Notes under the pieces: model-generated
What the model was told of the DNA's origin: nothing
The model's input: only the letters and a program-made list of their open reading frames with translations
Database searches by the model: none
Translations under genes and position numbers: made by a program
Source of the DNA: Hyparrhenia diplandra
Taxonomy: Eukaryota > Streptophyta > Magnoliopsida > Poales > Poaceae
Length of the DNA: 64,000 nt
Assembly: GCA_015847255.1 (NCBI GenBank)
Contig: JADLZK010009293.1
Span: 124,001 to 188,000, forward strand
Reading direction: 5' to 3'
In this document: positions 10,489-21,797 of the stretch, piece after piece
Layout of the letters: every line of letters starts with the position of its first letter
How positions within the stretch are numbered: the stretch's first letter is position 1

Positions 10489-11185
10489 GGATCTATCACT
10501 TCACCTTCACTTCCCTTAATTTTTTTTTTTTTCCAAAATAGCTCAAGGTGGTTCACGAAGTTGTGATTGGTTTCGGGCGATTTGGAGTGGTTTCGGGGAT
10601 GAGAATGAGATAGAATGGAGGTAGGAGAAGAATGGGGAGAGAGGAGGTGGTGGGTGTCGCCGGCCCTGGCGAAAGCCAAGTGGGTCCCACTTCCTCGAGA
10701 TGCTCCTCTGCCATGTCTTGATCCTCTCAATTCACTCCAATGCTTGTCCTTTGTCGGAATGGTCCCATGTGGGGTTGGCCTCAAAATTTGAATTAATAAA
10801 AAAGACAAAAGGTGTGGTAGGTGGAAGAAATGAGTCTATGACATGTGGGTCCCATGTGTCTCCATATTTCTACCGTATAATACCCCACAAAATGTAGCAC
10901 AACAAAATTTATTTTATGAATCTATGAAAAATAAGAATTCTAATGATGGTAAATTCATAATTTTCTACCTCCATAGTAAATATTACTTACGGGGTTTTGA
11001 CACATCAGTAAATCCTATTTATATGGGGCTTGGAATAAATTGCAATGAAAAATTATTTTTAAAATTTTCTAGGCAAAATTATGGCAAGAATAAAATACAT
11101 AAAATTAAAAGCGAGGATTCTTACCGAATTACCTTTTTATTGCGGAGGCCGAGTAGTTGCATCTTCGGTGGATATAATTGGTTGA
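10489..11185 (-). other. A1 non-coding gap where RT and integrase would be expected
   Basis: About 700 bp of AT-rich sequence lies between the end of the protease and the downstream ORF. No RT (YVDD-type) or integrase motif can be read in any minus frame. The matching interval in element B (about 25020-26040) is also non-coding and shares short blocks, such as a stretch around TTTATATGGGG (11019-11029 here, 25817-25827 in B). The gap is therefore a family property rather than a one-off deletion. Confidence 0.6.
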
Positions 11186-13225
11186 TCAAGTCCACCTTCT
11201 GCTTGTAGGAGATATTATTAAGTCCTTGTCCTCATTAGCTTCTACTAGAGAGGCTTGCTCCGGTCGTGACTTGAAAGCGAACTTCTCTTCTTTTCCATTA
11301 ATAGTGAATTTTATTTCTCCAACTCCGACGTCAATATGAGCAATGAGTGTACTCAGCAGAGGTCTTCCGAGTATAGTTGGTGTCCTTGTATCTTCTTTCA
11401 TATCAAGTACCACAAAGTCAACTGGGATGACAAAACTTCGGATTTGTACTGAAACATTCTCTGCTATTCCAATAGGATAACGAATTGATTGGTGCGCCAA
11501 TTGCAAGCATATTGAAGTAGGTGTGAGTGTCGTGAAACCGATCTTGTCAAAAAATTGTCTTTGGCATGACAACGACACTAGCTCAAAGATCACACAATGC
11601 ACTTTCAAAAGTGTGACTTCCGATCGAGCATTCAATAGTAGGATGTCCAGGATCCTTCTTTTTGATAGGCACTGTATTCAATATTGCTGCACTACACACC
11701 TCTGTCAGTTGGATGACTTTAGTGGTAGGTAGTGGCCTTTTGTTGTTGAGGATGTCTCTAAGATATTTTGCATAAGTAGGCACTTGCATGGCATCCATCA
11801 ATGGCACATTGATATATAGCTTCTCAATCACTTCCACGAACTTCTTGAATTGCTCATCATTCTTGGCTCTTCTTTCTTTCCGTCTTGGAAATGGCAAGTG
11901 TTGCGTATCATGATAATCATGCTGCAACTCATGATCTTGTGGTGTAACTTCTATTTTTGGTTCAACTCTCTCTTCTTCAGCTTCTGATCCTGCCTGTGCT
12001 ATCACTGATTCTGAGGGCCTCCGTGCTCCCTTCGGATAAGGTGGGTCACGTGTGGATTTACCCCTCCTCGTAGTGATATTATGTACTTGCTCATTATTAG
12101 GAGCAACAGGCAATCTAGCAAACAGATGCAACACCTGAGACTTTATCTTTCTATTAAAGGCATCTTGCTCTTGAAAAGTAGATGAGAACTGATCCAACTT
12201 CGCATTAACACCTTCTAATATCTTATCATGGGCAGAAAGCTTCTTGTTAACCATCTCATTAACTCTTGATTGCTGAAGAATTAACTCTCGTAGAGTAGGT
12301 TGTTTAGCCTTGTACTCTCCTTGATACTTGCCCTGAATAATTGATTTTGGCTGAATTTCTCCTCGATCCTTACATTTGTGAATCGACAATACTAAGATCC
12401 TTGGATTCGAGGAGACTCCAAACGTTTCCTCTTACGTTTCAATGCGAGAATATGCATCTTGAATGGCTTGTCTATCTTCTTTGTATCTTTGCTCTCCTCA
12501 AGCCAATCCATTAACACATCCATCTTGGTTGACACAAAGACGCATTTCTTACGAAACTTCTTCATTTTCATGACATGGCTAAATGTTGCATGATGTCCAT
12601 CCATGATTTTTACGCTATTTTCTCCATTGTTTCTTGGCTTCTCCAAGAGTGAGGGACATGAATGACCCTCCAGCAGTAGAATTGAGTTGTTCTTGTGATC
12701 TTCTGATTAAGCCATGGAAGAAGGTGCGTATGAGCAGACCATTCTTCCATTCCATGGTGTGGGCAATCTTGAATGTAATCTTGAAAACGCTCGCATGCAT
12801 CCGGAATAGTTTCTCCTTTCAACTATTGAAATGTTATGATTACGCTCTCTCATCATATTGGTCTTGCTAGCTGGAAAATACTTCTCTAAGAATGCTTGGC
12901 ACATAATGCCCAAGTAGTGAATCGCTTCTTTTCCATGTAGAACCAATGATTTGCTCTTCCCTCCAATGAGAATGGGAACAAACGAAGGAGTATTATTTCA
13001 TGTGGGATGTTCTTGATGGCAATGGTGCTACAAATCTCCGTAAAGTTACGCAAATGAGTAGTGGCATCTTCATGTTGCTTCCCACTGAAAGTGATGGTTT
13101 GAATCATGTTGATGAGGCTTGGCTTCAACTCAAAGTCTTCCTTGATGTTCAATTCTCGGTCCAACACGAATATTCTCAATGCTAGAGTTGAGAATTCATG
13201 CGAGTCTTGGTTGCCATAGCGTCAA
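11186..13225 (-). pseudogene. A1 gag and protease, decayed
   Basis: Gag opens at about 13215 with HEFSTLALRIFVLDREL and carries the Retrotrans_gag core (IILLRLFPFSLEGRANHWFY, about 12940-13000). A long linker follows, with a TTRRGKSTRDPPYP segment (about 12040-12080) and a basic region (FPRRKERRAKNDEQFKKFVE). The aspartic protease runs from about 11600. Its active site reads D-L-stop-A-S: the glycine codon is TGA instead of GGA (about 11585-11595), and a one-base insertion in a T run follows at once. The C-terminal flap region is well kept (FVVLDMKEDTRTPTILGRPLL, about 11360-11420). Element B keeps D-L-G-A-S at the same place. As written this copy cannot make active protease. Confidence 0.78.
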
Positions 13226-13419
13226 CTACTTCAAATCCTCTTCTTCAGATCGGTTGATAATAAATTGATGAGAAACCGATGATCCACAACCAATTATGAT
13301 CTTACTTGAAATAAATAAAAAGAAAAAAGAAAACAAGACAAGGGTGATCCCTGCTAAAGTAAAGGTTATGATTTTATGTAACATATTTTTTCTAGTCTAG
13401 AGCCATATTTACTCTTCCT

Positions 13420-13436
13420 TCCCCGGCAATGACGCC
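13420..13436 (-). other. A1 primer-binding site, Asp-tRNA-like
   Basis: The minus strand reads GGCGTCATTGCCGGGGA, close to the plant gypsy/Athila PBS GGCGCCGTTGCCGGGGA, complementary to Asp tRNA. It lies 10 bp inside the 5' LTR boundary at 13447. This position fixes the element's orientation. Confidence 0.75.
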
Positions 13437-13446
13437 TTTAAATGCT

Positions 13447-15024
13447 TGTTGGCATTTCTAAACGTCATCACTAAAAAGGTAGGTAAAACCTATCTCCTCA
13501 ACGACGCCTAGAAACACTGGGTATAAAATAAATCTACACTTACGTTGTCACATATAAAATCATTATATCGGCAAGCGCACAGATATAAACTGGAAATAAA
13601 CTCTATACCACTATAGCACTTCACCTAGGATGAACCAGGTATCGTAATTGATATTTTCGAAGGAAGGACTGTGAGGCAACATTCATATGACTCATGGCAA
13701 TTCTATATTTTATGTACATGAAATCAATCATTCCAATACTATAGCGAGGGGTAAACAGAAAAGATAAATAATGATTAATTAAAGATAATAACAAAAGATA
13801 ATAAAGACAATAAATAAAGATAAAACGATGCCCGGGGGTATTCCATTGAGATAGATAGATATAGAGACTCACTAATATTAGTATAGACTATCGTGGGTAT
13901 TACGAGATAAGACTTAAAGTAACTATCAATCATCAAGTCAAAGCATAGCATGTAAAATATTCTCATGTATAGCACAAGCAAATCATACTATATAGCAAGA
14001 GGGATATCAACTAAGGAGGATTTATAATGAGATAAACTAGCCTCCATCGCGACCACATCCTAACGTTCACTATATACAGGGGGAGGACTATAGAAGACTC
14101 AATCAGGCTGTCACCCTCACGAACTACCCCAAACCCCGGCATATAGCGGTCATTTGCAAATAACTTATATCTATGCACCATGCCTACATATAACTTATGA
14201 CTTAACCCCCTTGAGATAAAGGCTAAGTTGTCCACGATCTCTAGCATATAATAATCAATAACTGGAACTATATCAAATATCAAACTAGAATATACTAAGA
14301 ACATAACAATCAATAATATAAGAAAACAAAGCATAATCATAATGAGAACTCAAGATAAATTTATTACCAAATATCTCCAATATAATAGATCTGAAATCCT
14401 GAGCCGAGCTCGCAATCTCCTTTGAACACTTAGACAATCTACTACTCTAATCTCGAAGAACTAGAGCTCTCTAATCTTCTAATCTCTGAAACCCTAGTAC
14501 TAAACTCTCTCTCTAATTACAATGTATCTAAACCCTGAATAATATTGAAGACTAATGAATTAGGGTTTGGGGGTAGCCCCCCGCCCCTTCTTTTATAGCC
14601 CCTTGGATGAATCTCGGCCCTTGGATCAAACCGACTTGATTGGACGGACTAGATCAACTCCATAGGTCGGTTGTAGGAACATTCGAAAAATTTGGACACA
14701 TGGTTCCCCGGGGGGATGCCACGTGGCGAGGGGTGCCGCCCAGCCTTACTGTGGGGTCCGCCTCGGCCTTCTTCGTGCTTCATTCTCTCGTCATTTGTAC
14801 CCCTGGAATTTATACCAATGCCCTGGATTTGATCCTTTTCTTCCGTTTCTTAATTTTCTCTCTTTTCGACTCTTTCTCGAGGTTTTCGAGGTTCTTCCTG
14901 AAAAAACATTTATATGCACCAAAAACTCGTGGAATTCATTAGTAATAATAATATTTATCTAGCATTGATCCTTGGTTGATGGTTTTAAAACATATATAAA
15001 AGTGGTCAATAACTACCATCAACA
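13447..15024 (-). repeat. A1 5' LTR
   Basis: The 1578-bp LTR, in plus-strand view, begins TGTTGGCATT and ends CATCAACA. On the minus strand a TATA box (TATAAAAG, plus 14590-14597) precedes a GGGGGCTACCCCC-type leader. The block around 14610-14670 (GGCCCTTGGATCAAACCGAC and following) is shared with the LTRs at 16779-18056, 30111-30680 and 40860-42428, and in variant form with the element B LTRs. The half near 13447 is more diverged. Confidence 0.75.
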
Positions 15025-16218
15025 CTCTATAGGAGGTCTGGGAGTTTCTAAAAGATCATGCAGAGGTCCAGGATCGATGGGATCCTCATCCTCTTCTTCG
15101 ATGAAAAGATGGGTATCTTCTTCTAGTTCTTCTTAATTCTAATGGATTATCAAAAGATACTTACATTACTTCTTCTAAAGGCTCTAAGCGGGAGGAAACT
15201 CAAATTTTGATTTCAAAGCATGATCATAAATTATAGAGAACTTAAGGTCTCTCGAAGCTAAAAGTCTAACTTTCCAGGCTCTCCTTCCATAAGAAACTTT
15301 CCTATAGGTTGACCTATTAGGATGTCAAACTCTTGAATGTCAAAGACATAGAAACTTAGCTGGACTTGTATTCCATTGACAATAACTTGGGGTTACATGA
15401 AGAATCCCCAAACTTGGAACAATGTGTCCAAAAAGGTTCTTTATTCATTTGTTGGTAGGAGACAAGACTATGTTGTCGACATAATCTTGCATAAAAAGAG
15501 CAGACGTGATGTTGACTCCTACCATAGGATTGTATAGGGCATCGAAAGGTTCTCTATTGAATTGCCATTTAATGGGTATAGAAGGTGTACCTAATCAAAT
15601 GATATCAGGTGAAAGCTCTGACTCTTCTACCCACTCAAAGCTCATGATAGAAATTAATCTCTTCATAGTCTCTTTCAAGAATTTCTCCTCAGAGAGCTCA
15701 ATTGTTAGAGGCGCCCATAAGGTTTTCTCTCTACTTGATATTTTTGAAGTGTTTAGAAATCGGCGAACAATTCATCTTCAAAATCAAGCATAAAATCAGA
15801 AAGAGGGATGTCCTCCTGCTCTTCTGGAGCTAGTTCAGGATCTGTTGGTTGTATAGTTTGGGATGTTTCTAAAGAATCTGGCTCTACTGGTTTTGGTTCC
15901 TCTAACCACTTCTCCTCCTCATCGGGGAAGACATTGTGTGATGCGTGTAAGGATAGCCTTAGCATGATGTAAAGTTTTGTGCAAGAACGATCCTCCTGAG
16001 GATGTGTTAAGATAGTCTAAAGTATGTTGGTTGAGGCCCATATAGAAATGTTGCGAGAACCATAGGTTCGGGGGTAGGGCAAGGTTGGGACGAGAATTTA
16101 GGATTGACTCTAGTCTCTCCCAAGCTTTACCTAAAGATTCATCCTCTAATTGTTTAAACTTCAAGACTTCTAAACGAAGGTTGACAACCTTCCGGATTTG
16201 GGGTAAAATTGTAGGCAA
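15025..16218 (-). pseudogene. Element C gag-protease fragment
   Basis: The gag core reads FKQLEDESLGKAWERLESIL, HFYMGLNQHTLDYL and SSGGSFLHKTLHHAKAIL (16160-15960), a typical Ty3/gypsy Retrotrans_gag C-terminal half. An acidic linker follows (LAPEEQEDIPLSDFMLDFED, about 15820). Downstream, in shifted frames, come the protease segments VGVNI...ALFMQDYVDNIVLSP (about 15470-15530) and FDIQEFDILIGQPIGKFLMEG (about 15270-15340), a flap/ILG-type block. The frame breaks several times and ends at the A1 LTR, so no RT remains. Confidence 0.65.
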
Positions 16219-16752
16219 AATTCAGATTGTAAAAATTCCCAATCCCTTGGAAACTATTGATGCGAAGCTTATACCAATGCTTGGCTTCTCCCTCAAAGAA
16301 TAAGGAAAGAGCTTCCACTTAATGGTTTCATCATTCATACCCTCTAAATGTAGGCTTGCATAAGCTTCGGTCAAAATCACTCAAATGAGAATAAGGATTC
16401 TCATATTCATCTCATCTCAGAAGAAAAGATTTTCCTGAACTAATTGAATAAGATCTGCAAAATAACTCATAGGCGTAAGATAAGATATGTCTATTTGATT
16501 CAATTTGGCCTAAGGTACAAACTCGAAGGTGCTCCAAATTGATATAAATATTTTTGTGACATTTTCTTTTTTATATAAAACAAGAAATAAAAGCAAATAA
16601 TAAAAACTAAGTAGATGCTAAAGAAATAAATACTGAAAATAAATGTAGAAAGTAAATTCGAAAGTAAATGCAAACAAACAATAAAAGATAAATGATAACT
16701 ATATGATACAAGATTTAGGTAATACTCTAAGTTACTATCGACAAAACTACCG

Positions 16753-16769
16753 TTCCACGGCAATGGCGC
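16753..16769 (-). other. Element C primer-binding site, Asp-tRNA-like
   Basis: The minus strand reads GCGCCATTGCCGTGGAA, a variant of the Asp-type site, nine bases from the LTR edge at 16779. Confidence 0.65.
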
Positions 16770-16778
16770 GTAAATGCT

Positions 16779-18056
16779 TGTTTGTATAAATTAAATGCAC
16801 ACAATGTCGTTGTAAAAATATGCACAAGCGCCACGGATAAAAAATACCGTTGTAGCACTTCACCAAATGATGAACTCCGGTTTTAAAATATCGAACCCAA
16901 AGGAACAGTAGATTAATATAACTAGCGTTTACCCAATCCACTTCACAATCAAAGTACTTAAGAAACTAGCTAGAATTAGGAGACAACAACTGACTTCTTG
17001 TTCTAATCTCGATAAACCTCATTCTATTTATGCTATCATGGACGCTAATTCTTAATAAAGCAAAAAAGTGAAATCACTCTACTAAGAACAGACAAAGACT
17101 ACCGTTCACTTCTTGGCGGGAAGTGGGCTAAAGAGGATTCAATAAAGCTATAAAGTCACCTTTATGATGCTACCAGCGATTCCAAGCCAAAAAGGGGCAT
17201 TCACAAATAACTCTAGTCTAAGCAACGCGCATACACTAGAAACTATCCCTCTAATCAAGAGCAACCAAGATTAAAGTACTCTAAAAAGAGTTGTAAACTT
17301 GAAGAATAGAATAAACCAAAACTTACTTTAATTATGAAGTCGAATACCGGATAATCTACGAATACGTCCTCCTCTCGCGAAGAGAATGATCACTTTCGAA
17401 TACAAGAGAGAAGATCCCGGCAGTAGGACTCCTCAGAAGCACTCTTCACTAATCTCTCTATTTCTAATAAACTTCGATTGCTAATCAAGATCCTTTGTAG
17501 CTAATCTAGAAGTGGCTATGCTCTAATCATAGGATCTTGACTTCTCTAACCTAGACTTCTCGAGAGAGAACTCGAAGAAGGAATTACGTCTATCACTAAT
17601 GAATTAGGGTTTTACGGGGGGTAGCCCCCGCCCCTTCTTTTATAGCCCCATAGGATGAATCTCGGCCCTTGGATCAAACCGACTTGATTGGACGGACTAG
17701 ATCAACTCCATAGGTAGGTTGTCGGAACATTCCGAAGCGGGACACATGGCTTCACCCGGGGGGGTGCCACGCAGCCCCCACGGGAAGTGGGTGGGCCCCG
17801 GCCTTGGCGAGGTGTCCTCTCTTCTCATTTTGACCCTTAGAAATTGTACTAATCGCCTTGATTTGGTCCTTTTCTTCCGTTTCTCTATTTTCACTCTTTT
17901 CGGCTCTATTTCCGCTGTTTTCTGGAGTTCTCCTACAAAACTGAGTGTGCACCAAAACTCGTGGAAATCATTAGTAATAATAATATTTTAGTAACATTCA
18001 TCCCATGTTTAAGAGCTTTCCATATATATAAAAGTGGTCAATAACTACCATCAACA
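16779..18056 (-). repeat. Element C 5' LTR
   Basis: The 1278-bp LTR, in plus view, begins TGTTTGTATA and ends CATCAACA. A minus-strand TATA box (TATAAAAG, plus 17637-17644) sits in the same context as in the A1 LTR. The 17600-17720 segment is nearly the same as in A1, while the PBS-side half is much diverged. Confidence 0.7.
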
Positions 18057-18523
18057 GTCTTGTAGCCCAAGGTCTTGAGATCATTCACAATCACTTGTAG
18101 CCTATGAAACATCTCAAGGATTGTTTCACCTTCCTTCATCTTGAAGGTCTCAAACTCACTCTTGAGGCCATATAGCTTGGCACTCTTGACAACCTTTGTG
18201 CCCTCATATGTTTCACTCAATCTTGTCCACACATCACTAGCACGATCCAAGTCCTTGATGCCCTTAAATATCTTTGCATCGATGGCATTGTATATGGTGT
18301 TGAGTGCCATCCAATTGCAAGTCCGGTTTGCCCTATCATCATCGGTGAGCTTGGAAGGGTCAAGGATGACATAATCATTCTCCGTCACCTCCAATACTCT
18401 CTCATGTATCGATCCAAGGTACATAGTCATCTTTCTCTTCCAATGATCAAAAGAACTCTCACCATCAAAGAACGGAGGCTTTCCCCCAACATGGTTGAAC
18501 ACTATGCTAGCCATATCTTGCAC
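18057..18523 (-). pseudogene. Copia element D gag, N-terminal part
   Basis: A clean open frame starts with MQDMASIVFNHVGG (an internal MASIVF start is also possible). It continues with FDGESSFDHWKRKMTMYLGS and ends in the UBN2 pattern (DVWTRLSETYEGTKVVKSAK, LQVIVNDLKTLGYK). This is a Ty1/copia gag N-terminus of about 155 residues, cut at 18057 where the LTR of element C begins. It lies directly downstream (minus sense) of an initiator-Met PBS and D's own LTR. The frame has no stop, in contrast to most frames nearby, so D was intact here when it was interrupted. Confidence 0.8.
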
Positions 18524-18558
18524 CGAAGGGTGTTAATCCTTTCTCAAATGGTGACCAC

Positions 18559-18571
18559 GGCTCTGATACCA
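18559..18571 (-). other. Copia D primer-binding site, initiator Met tRNA
   Basis: The minus strand reads TGGTATCAGAGCC, a perfect match to the plant initiator-Met PBS, three bases from the D LTR that starts at 18574. Confidence 0.9.
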
Positions 18572-18573
18572 CT

Positions 18574-20177
18574 TGAAAGGTCCTAAATGGCTAGAGGGGG
18601 GTGAATAGCCTAATAAAAATTTCTACAAAACACTAGACAAACTTGTTAGAATAACAGATGGCGATAAAAGCGTTTGCACTAGCTCTACTTGTCGGCAAGC
18701 CTCCTAGTCACAATTCTAGTTGCTATGATCTCTAATTCACTCAAGGCTATGTCACTAGATACTCTAGGTGAACAAATAGACTTATACTAAGCAACTAGCA
18801 CAACTAATCAAGCTACACTAGCACAATATAACTAACAAAGTAATGCAAGGTAGGATAGAGGAGTTATACCGACTTGTCGAGGTGAGTCACCCAATCACGG
18901 AGATGATATTTCAATATGAACAATGAAGCCAATCACCGAGAAATAATAATCACAATGGAGAGACACAATGATTTACCCCAAAGTTCACTTGAGCACCCGT
19001 CAAACCACGTCTCCGTTGTTGTGCCGACCTTCTCACGTGTGGGGCAAGGTGGAGCTCACTCCTAGCCAAGTGCCTTTAGGCTACTTGCACCCAAAGCAAA
19101 TGAGAGGTACCCAAGACACGAGCAATGTATTACTTGCAATTTGTCATCTCGACGAGGATGCACGGTCCTCTCACAAATCAACCGGAGGTGGCCAAGAACA
19201 ATCACCAACTCTTGCCAACGCCTCCACCAATCGCCAAGCTGGCTAGGAGTGGTGCTCTCCAAGAGCAACAAGAAATCCATAGCAAGCAACAACAACCCTC
19301 AAGTGCCTCTAAATGCAACTCACAAAGCAATGCACTTGATTCTCACCCAATCTCTCAAGAATGTGCTCACAAGCAAGAGAGGAGAGTGGGGAGAGGTTTT
19401 TTCTCAGCTCAAAGTGTACGGAGTGAATGAAAATGTCCGAGAGAGAGCAATGGCCGGCCACACAAGTATTTATAGAGGTGGGGGACACCCCACTTCAAAC
19501 CAGCCAAAAACGTGTGCGTGGGACACCGGGGAGGGGACGTTGAGCTTCCCTGGCGGCCCACGCGTCCTAGCCATTAGGTTCAAATTCAATTTATAACATC
19601 GCCCAGGGACACTAAAGCCTTAGCGTCGCCGTGTCATTCGCCGCGTCCGCGCCCCGGTCGTCGGGGAGCCAATTTTGCGACCTATACTGGCGTGCGTGGG
19701 GCCAGCGCCAGTTCGGCGTCTGCCGCCATTCGACAAAATGCCCCGAAGGAACTTTGTCGCGTCGGACGCGTCGTCATAAGGAGTCGGACGCTCCGTCCGC
19801 GAACTTTTACGCGTGAGTTTTTCACCGTGCAGGGACGCCGAGCCGCGCCCACCGCCATCAATTCTAGCGTCCGCCGCGTTATATTGATGCACACTTCATC
19901 CCGCGACTTCGCCTTTCTTCCAAAACAATTTCGTCACCACGATGCATACGGCGCAATAGAAAATATGCATATCATTTTCTCAAAAGCGCGCCGCCCATAA
20001 ATGTGCCAACACCACCACGTGTACATCACCATGTGCTCGTGTGTTAGCATTTTCACAAACAATTTAGAAAGGACGGGTTAGCTCTCTAGGTTAGAATGCA
20101 TGCATATGATTGTTGAACCTAGAGGCATAAGAGGATCGATGTTCCCGAGGTTTTCCCCTCTTTATAGCACGGCTTAT
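18574..20177 (-). repeat. Copia D 5' LTR, first segment (split by element B)
   Basis: In plus view the LTR begins TGAAAGGTCC, followed by GGCTAGAGGGGGGTGAATAG. It resembles the solo LTR at 33969-36231. It is non-coding, with a GC-rich centre (about 19560-19860). The sequence is interrupted after CTTAT at 20173-20177 by element B and resumes after the second CTTAT at 29857-29861. Confidence 0.75.
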
Positions 20178-21797
20178 TGTTGGTAAATCTAACGTCACTA
20201 TAACATAAGGTGGAATTAATCTCACCTAGGCCATATGCCATTAGAGAAACTCAAAGTGGTTCATCTCTTAACACTACTATGTGCTAGGTTGTCATCCCTA
20301 ACAAACAATGCTATGAAATGCAAAAGTGATACTTGTGATATGTGTTATATGCAATCTAATAAAATAAATATAAAAGATCTATACCCCAAGCGTTGCGGAT
20401 ATAAATACCCTTTGTTGTAGCATTTCAGGGAGTAATCGGGGTTTTGTCATTTATATTCTACCACGGGGAGGAATAATCTAAAGATGGGCACTAACATTAT
20501 TAATAAGTGGCATACTTATGAGAGATTACATTATTAGTGCTAACTTTAGCGAGGGGTAAGTCGATAATAAAGATATAATAATAATAGATAAAAGTAGGCA
20601 GAGGCATTACTCACGAGAGATGGAAATAACTACTAAGTTAGACTTAACATAGGACTACTTTAAGAGACAGAATTCATCTATAGCATTTAATCTACTAAGT
20701 CATTACATTTATTCTAAGGCATATGTTATCATCTATAGCATAGTAAACTCTAGATCATGTATCGGGACGATTATCAAAAGAAACTCAAGAGTGAAACAAG
20801 ATATTCCCCATAATCAATGTCCACGTGTCTTATATTGGGAGGGTGGACTCCAAAGGACTCAACAGGCTGTCACCCCCGCGATCTACCACACGACCCAGAA
20901 TATAAGGTGCATTTGCGGGGTAAATCATATATAAGCACCACGCTTACATAATTTCTACCACCTAACCCCCTTTCGAGTATTGAATTAGGCGCTCTACAAA
21001 TAGATACATATATCTATCATAAACTAAATCTATATCAATCATACTATTAGAATAAAGTAAGAAAATAGCAAACAAACACATAATAACAATTAATAACAAA
21101 GTAATAGATATAAGATAAATCATACCGAAGTATTTGATGATCACGAACTCTGGGTAGACACACCCGGCTCTAATTGTATCCGTGCGCTAATCAACTTGGA
21201 TGAACTAGAACTAGATGAACTAGAACTAGAACTAGTAGCTAATCCTATTTCTACGGTGGTAACTCTCTTCTAGTTACCCCTCGACTGCGTCTAATAATGA
21301 TTACAAATGAAATTCATTGCTAGGCACGGGGGTAGAGGGTCTTCTTATATAGTACTCGGCGATGAACGTCAACCCTTGGATCAAACCGACCTCAACAACG
21401 GCGTAGATACAACCTCAAAGTCGGTAGTAAACCGACCTAGAAGTCCGAGGCTGAGGAGGGTCCCCCGGGCGGTAGGCCAAAATGGCTCATGCAGCCCGGT
21501 GCCCTAGGTCTCCTCGACCTCTCGGTTCCTTCTTGTGTCTTACGGTAGTTTCTAGATTGTTTTAGTCCACTTTTTCGGATTGAGTTGCTTCACGGTCAAG
21601 TTTGGTCTTCACAAGTCTTGTATATTCCGAACTTTCTCCATTATTCTCTACAATTACTGTTAAGTCCTGAAATTACATAAATCACCAAAACTTGTGGAAA
21701 TTATTAGTATAATCCTCTATTCTAAATGTTTATTCAAATTATGTCCTTATTTCATCTCTTGTTGACATATAAAAATGGGTGATAACAAGTGTCAACA
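20178..21797 (-). repeat. Element B 3' LTR
   Basis: The 1620-bp LTR begins TGTTGGTAAATC and ends GTGTCAACA in plus view. It has a minus-strand TATA box (TATATAAG, plus 21344-21351). Compared with its partner at 28214-29856 it is nearly collinear; the differences are mostly short indels at C/G-rich spots (for example around 20390-20450, 20560 and 21150-21190). Confidence 0.88.

Larger units (their letters stand above)
9226..15024 (-). mobile_element. Element A1: gypsy-type, gag-protease plus extra ORF, no RT/integrase
   Basis: Read on the minus strand the element has a 5' LTR (15024-13447), an Asp-like PBS, gag, protease, a non-coding gap (about 11180-10490) and a long ORF (10488-9266). It is then cut at about 9225, before any 3' LTR. 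The PBS and the protease/ORF types resemble the Athila lineage of Ty3/gypsy. The right end abuts coding sequence of element C without a polypurine tract, so A1 most likely inserted into C. The five bases after the LTR (CTCTA, 15025-15029) are the candidate target duplication, but the left partner is lost. Confidence 0.7.
15025..18056 (-). mobile_element. Element C: 5' LTR, gag and protease, truncated by A1
   Basis: On the minus strand the order is LTR (18056-16779), Asp-like PBS, about 540 bp of leader, gag and protease. Coding then stops abruptly at 15025 against the A1 LTR. At the right the LTR abuts copia D gag at 18057, so C most likely inserted into D. No TSD partner remains on the left, and GTCTT follows on the right. 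The C gag differs clearly from that of A1, so it is another family within the same LTR group. Confidence 0.65.

Noticed and set aside
19141..19596. 151-codon plus-strand frame in copia D's LTR
   Set aside because: It lies wholly within an LTR. The equivalent position of the related solo LTR has no matching frame.
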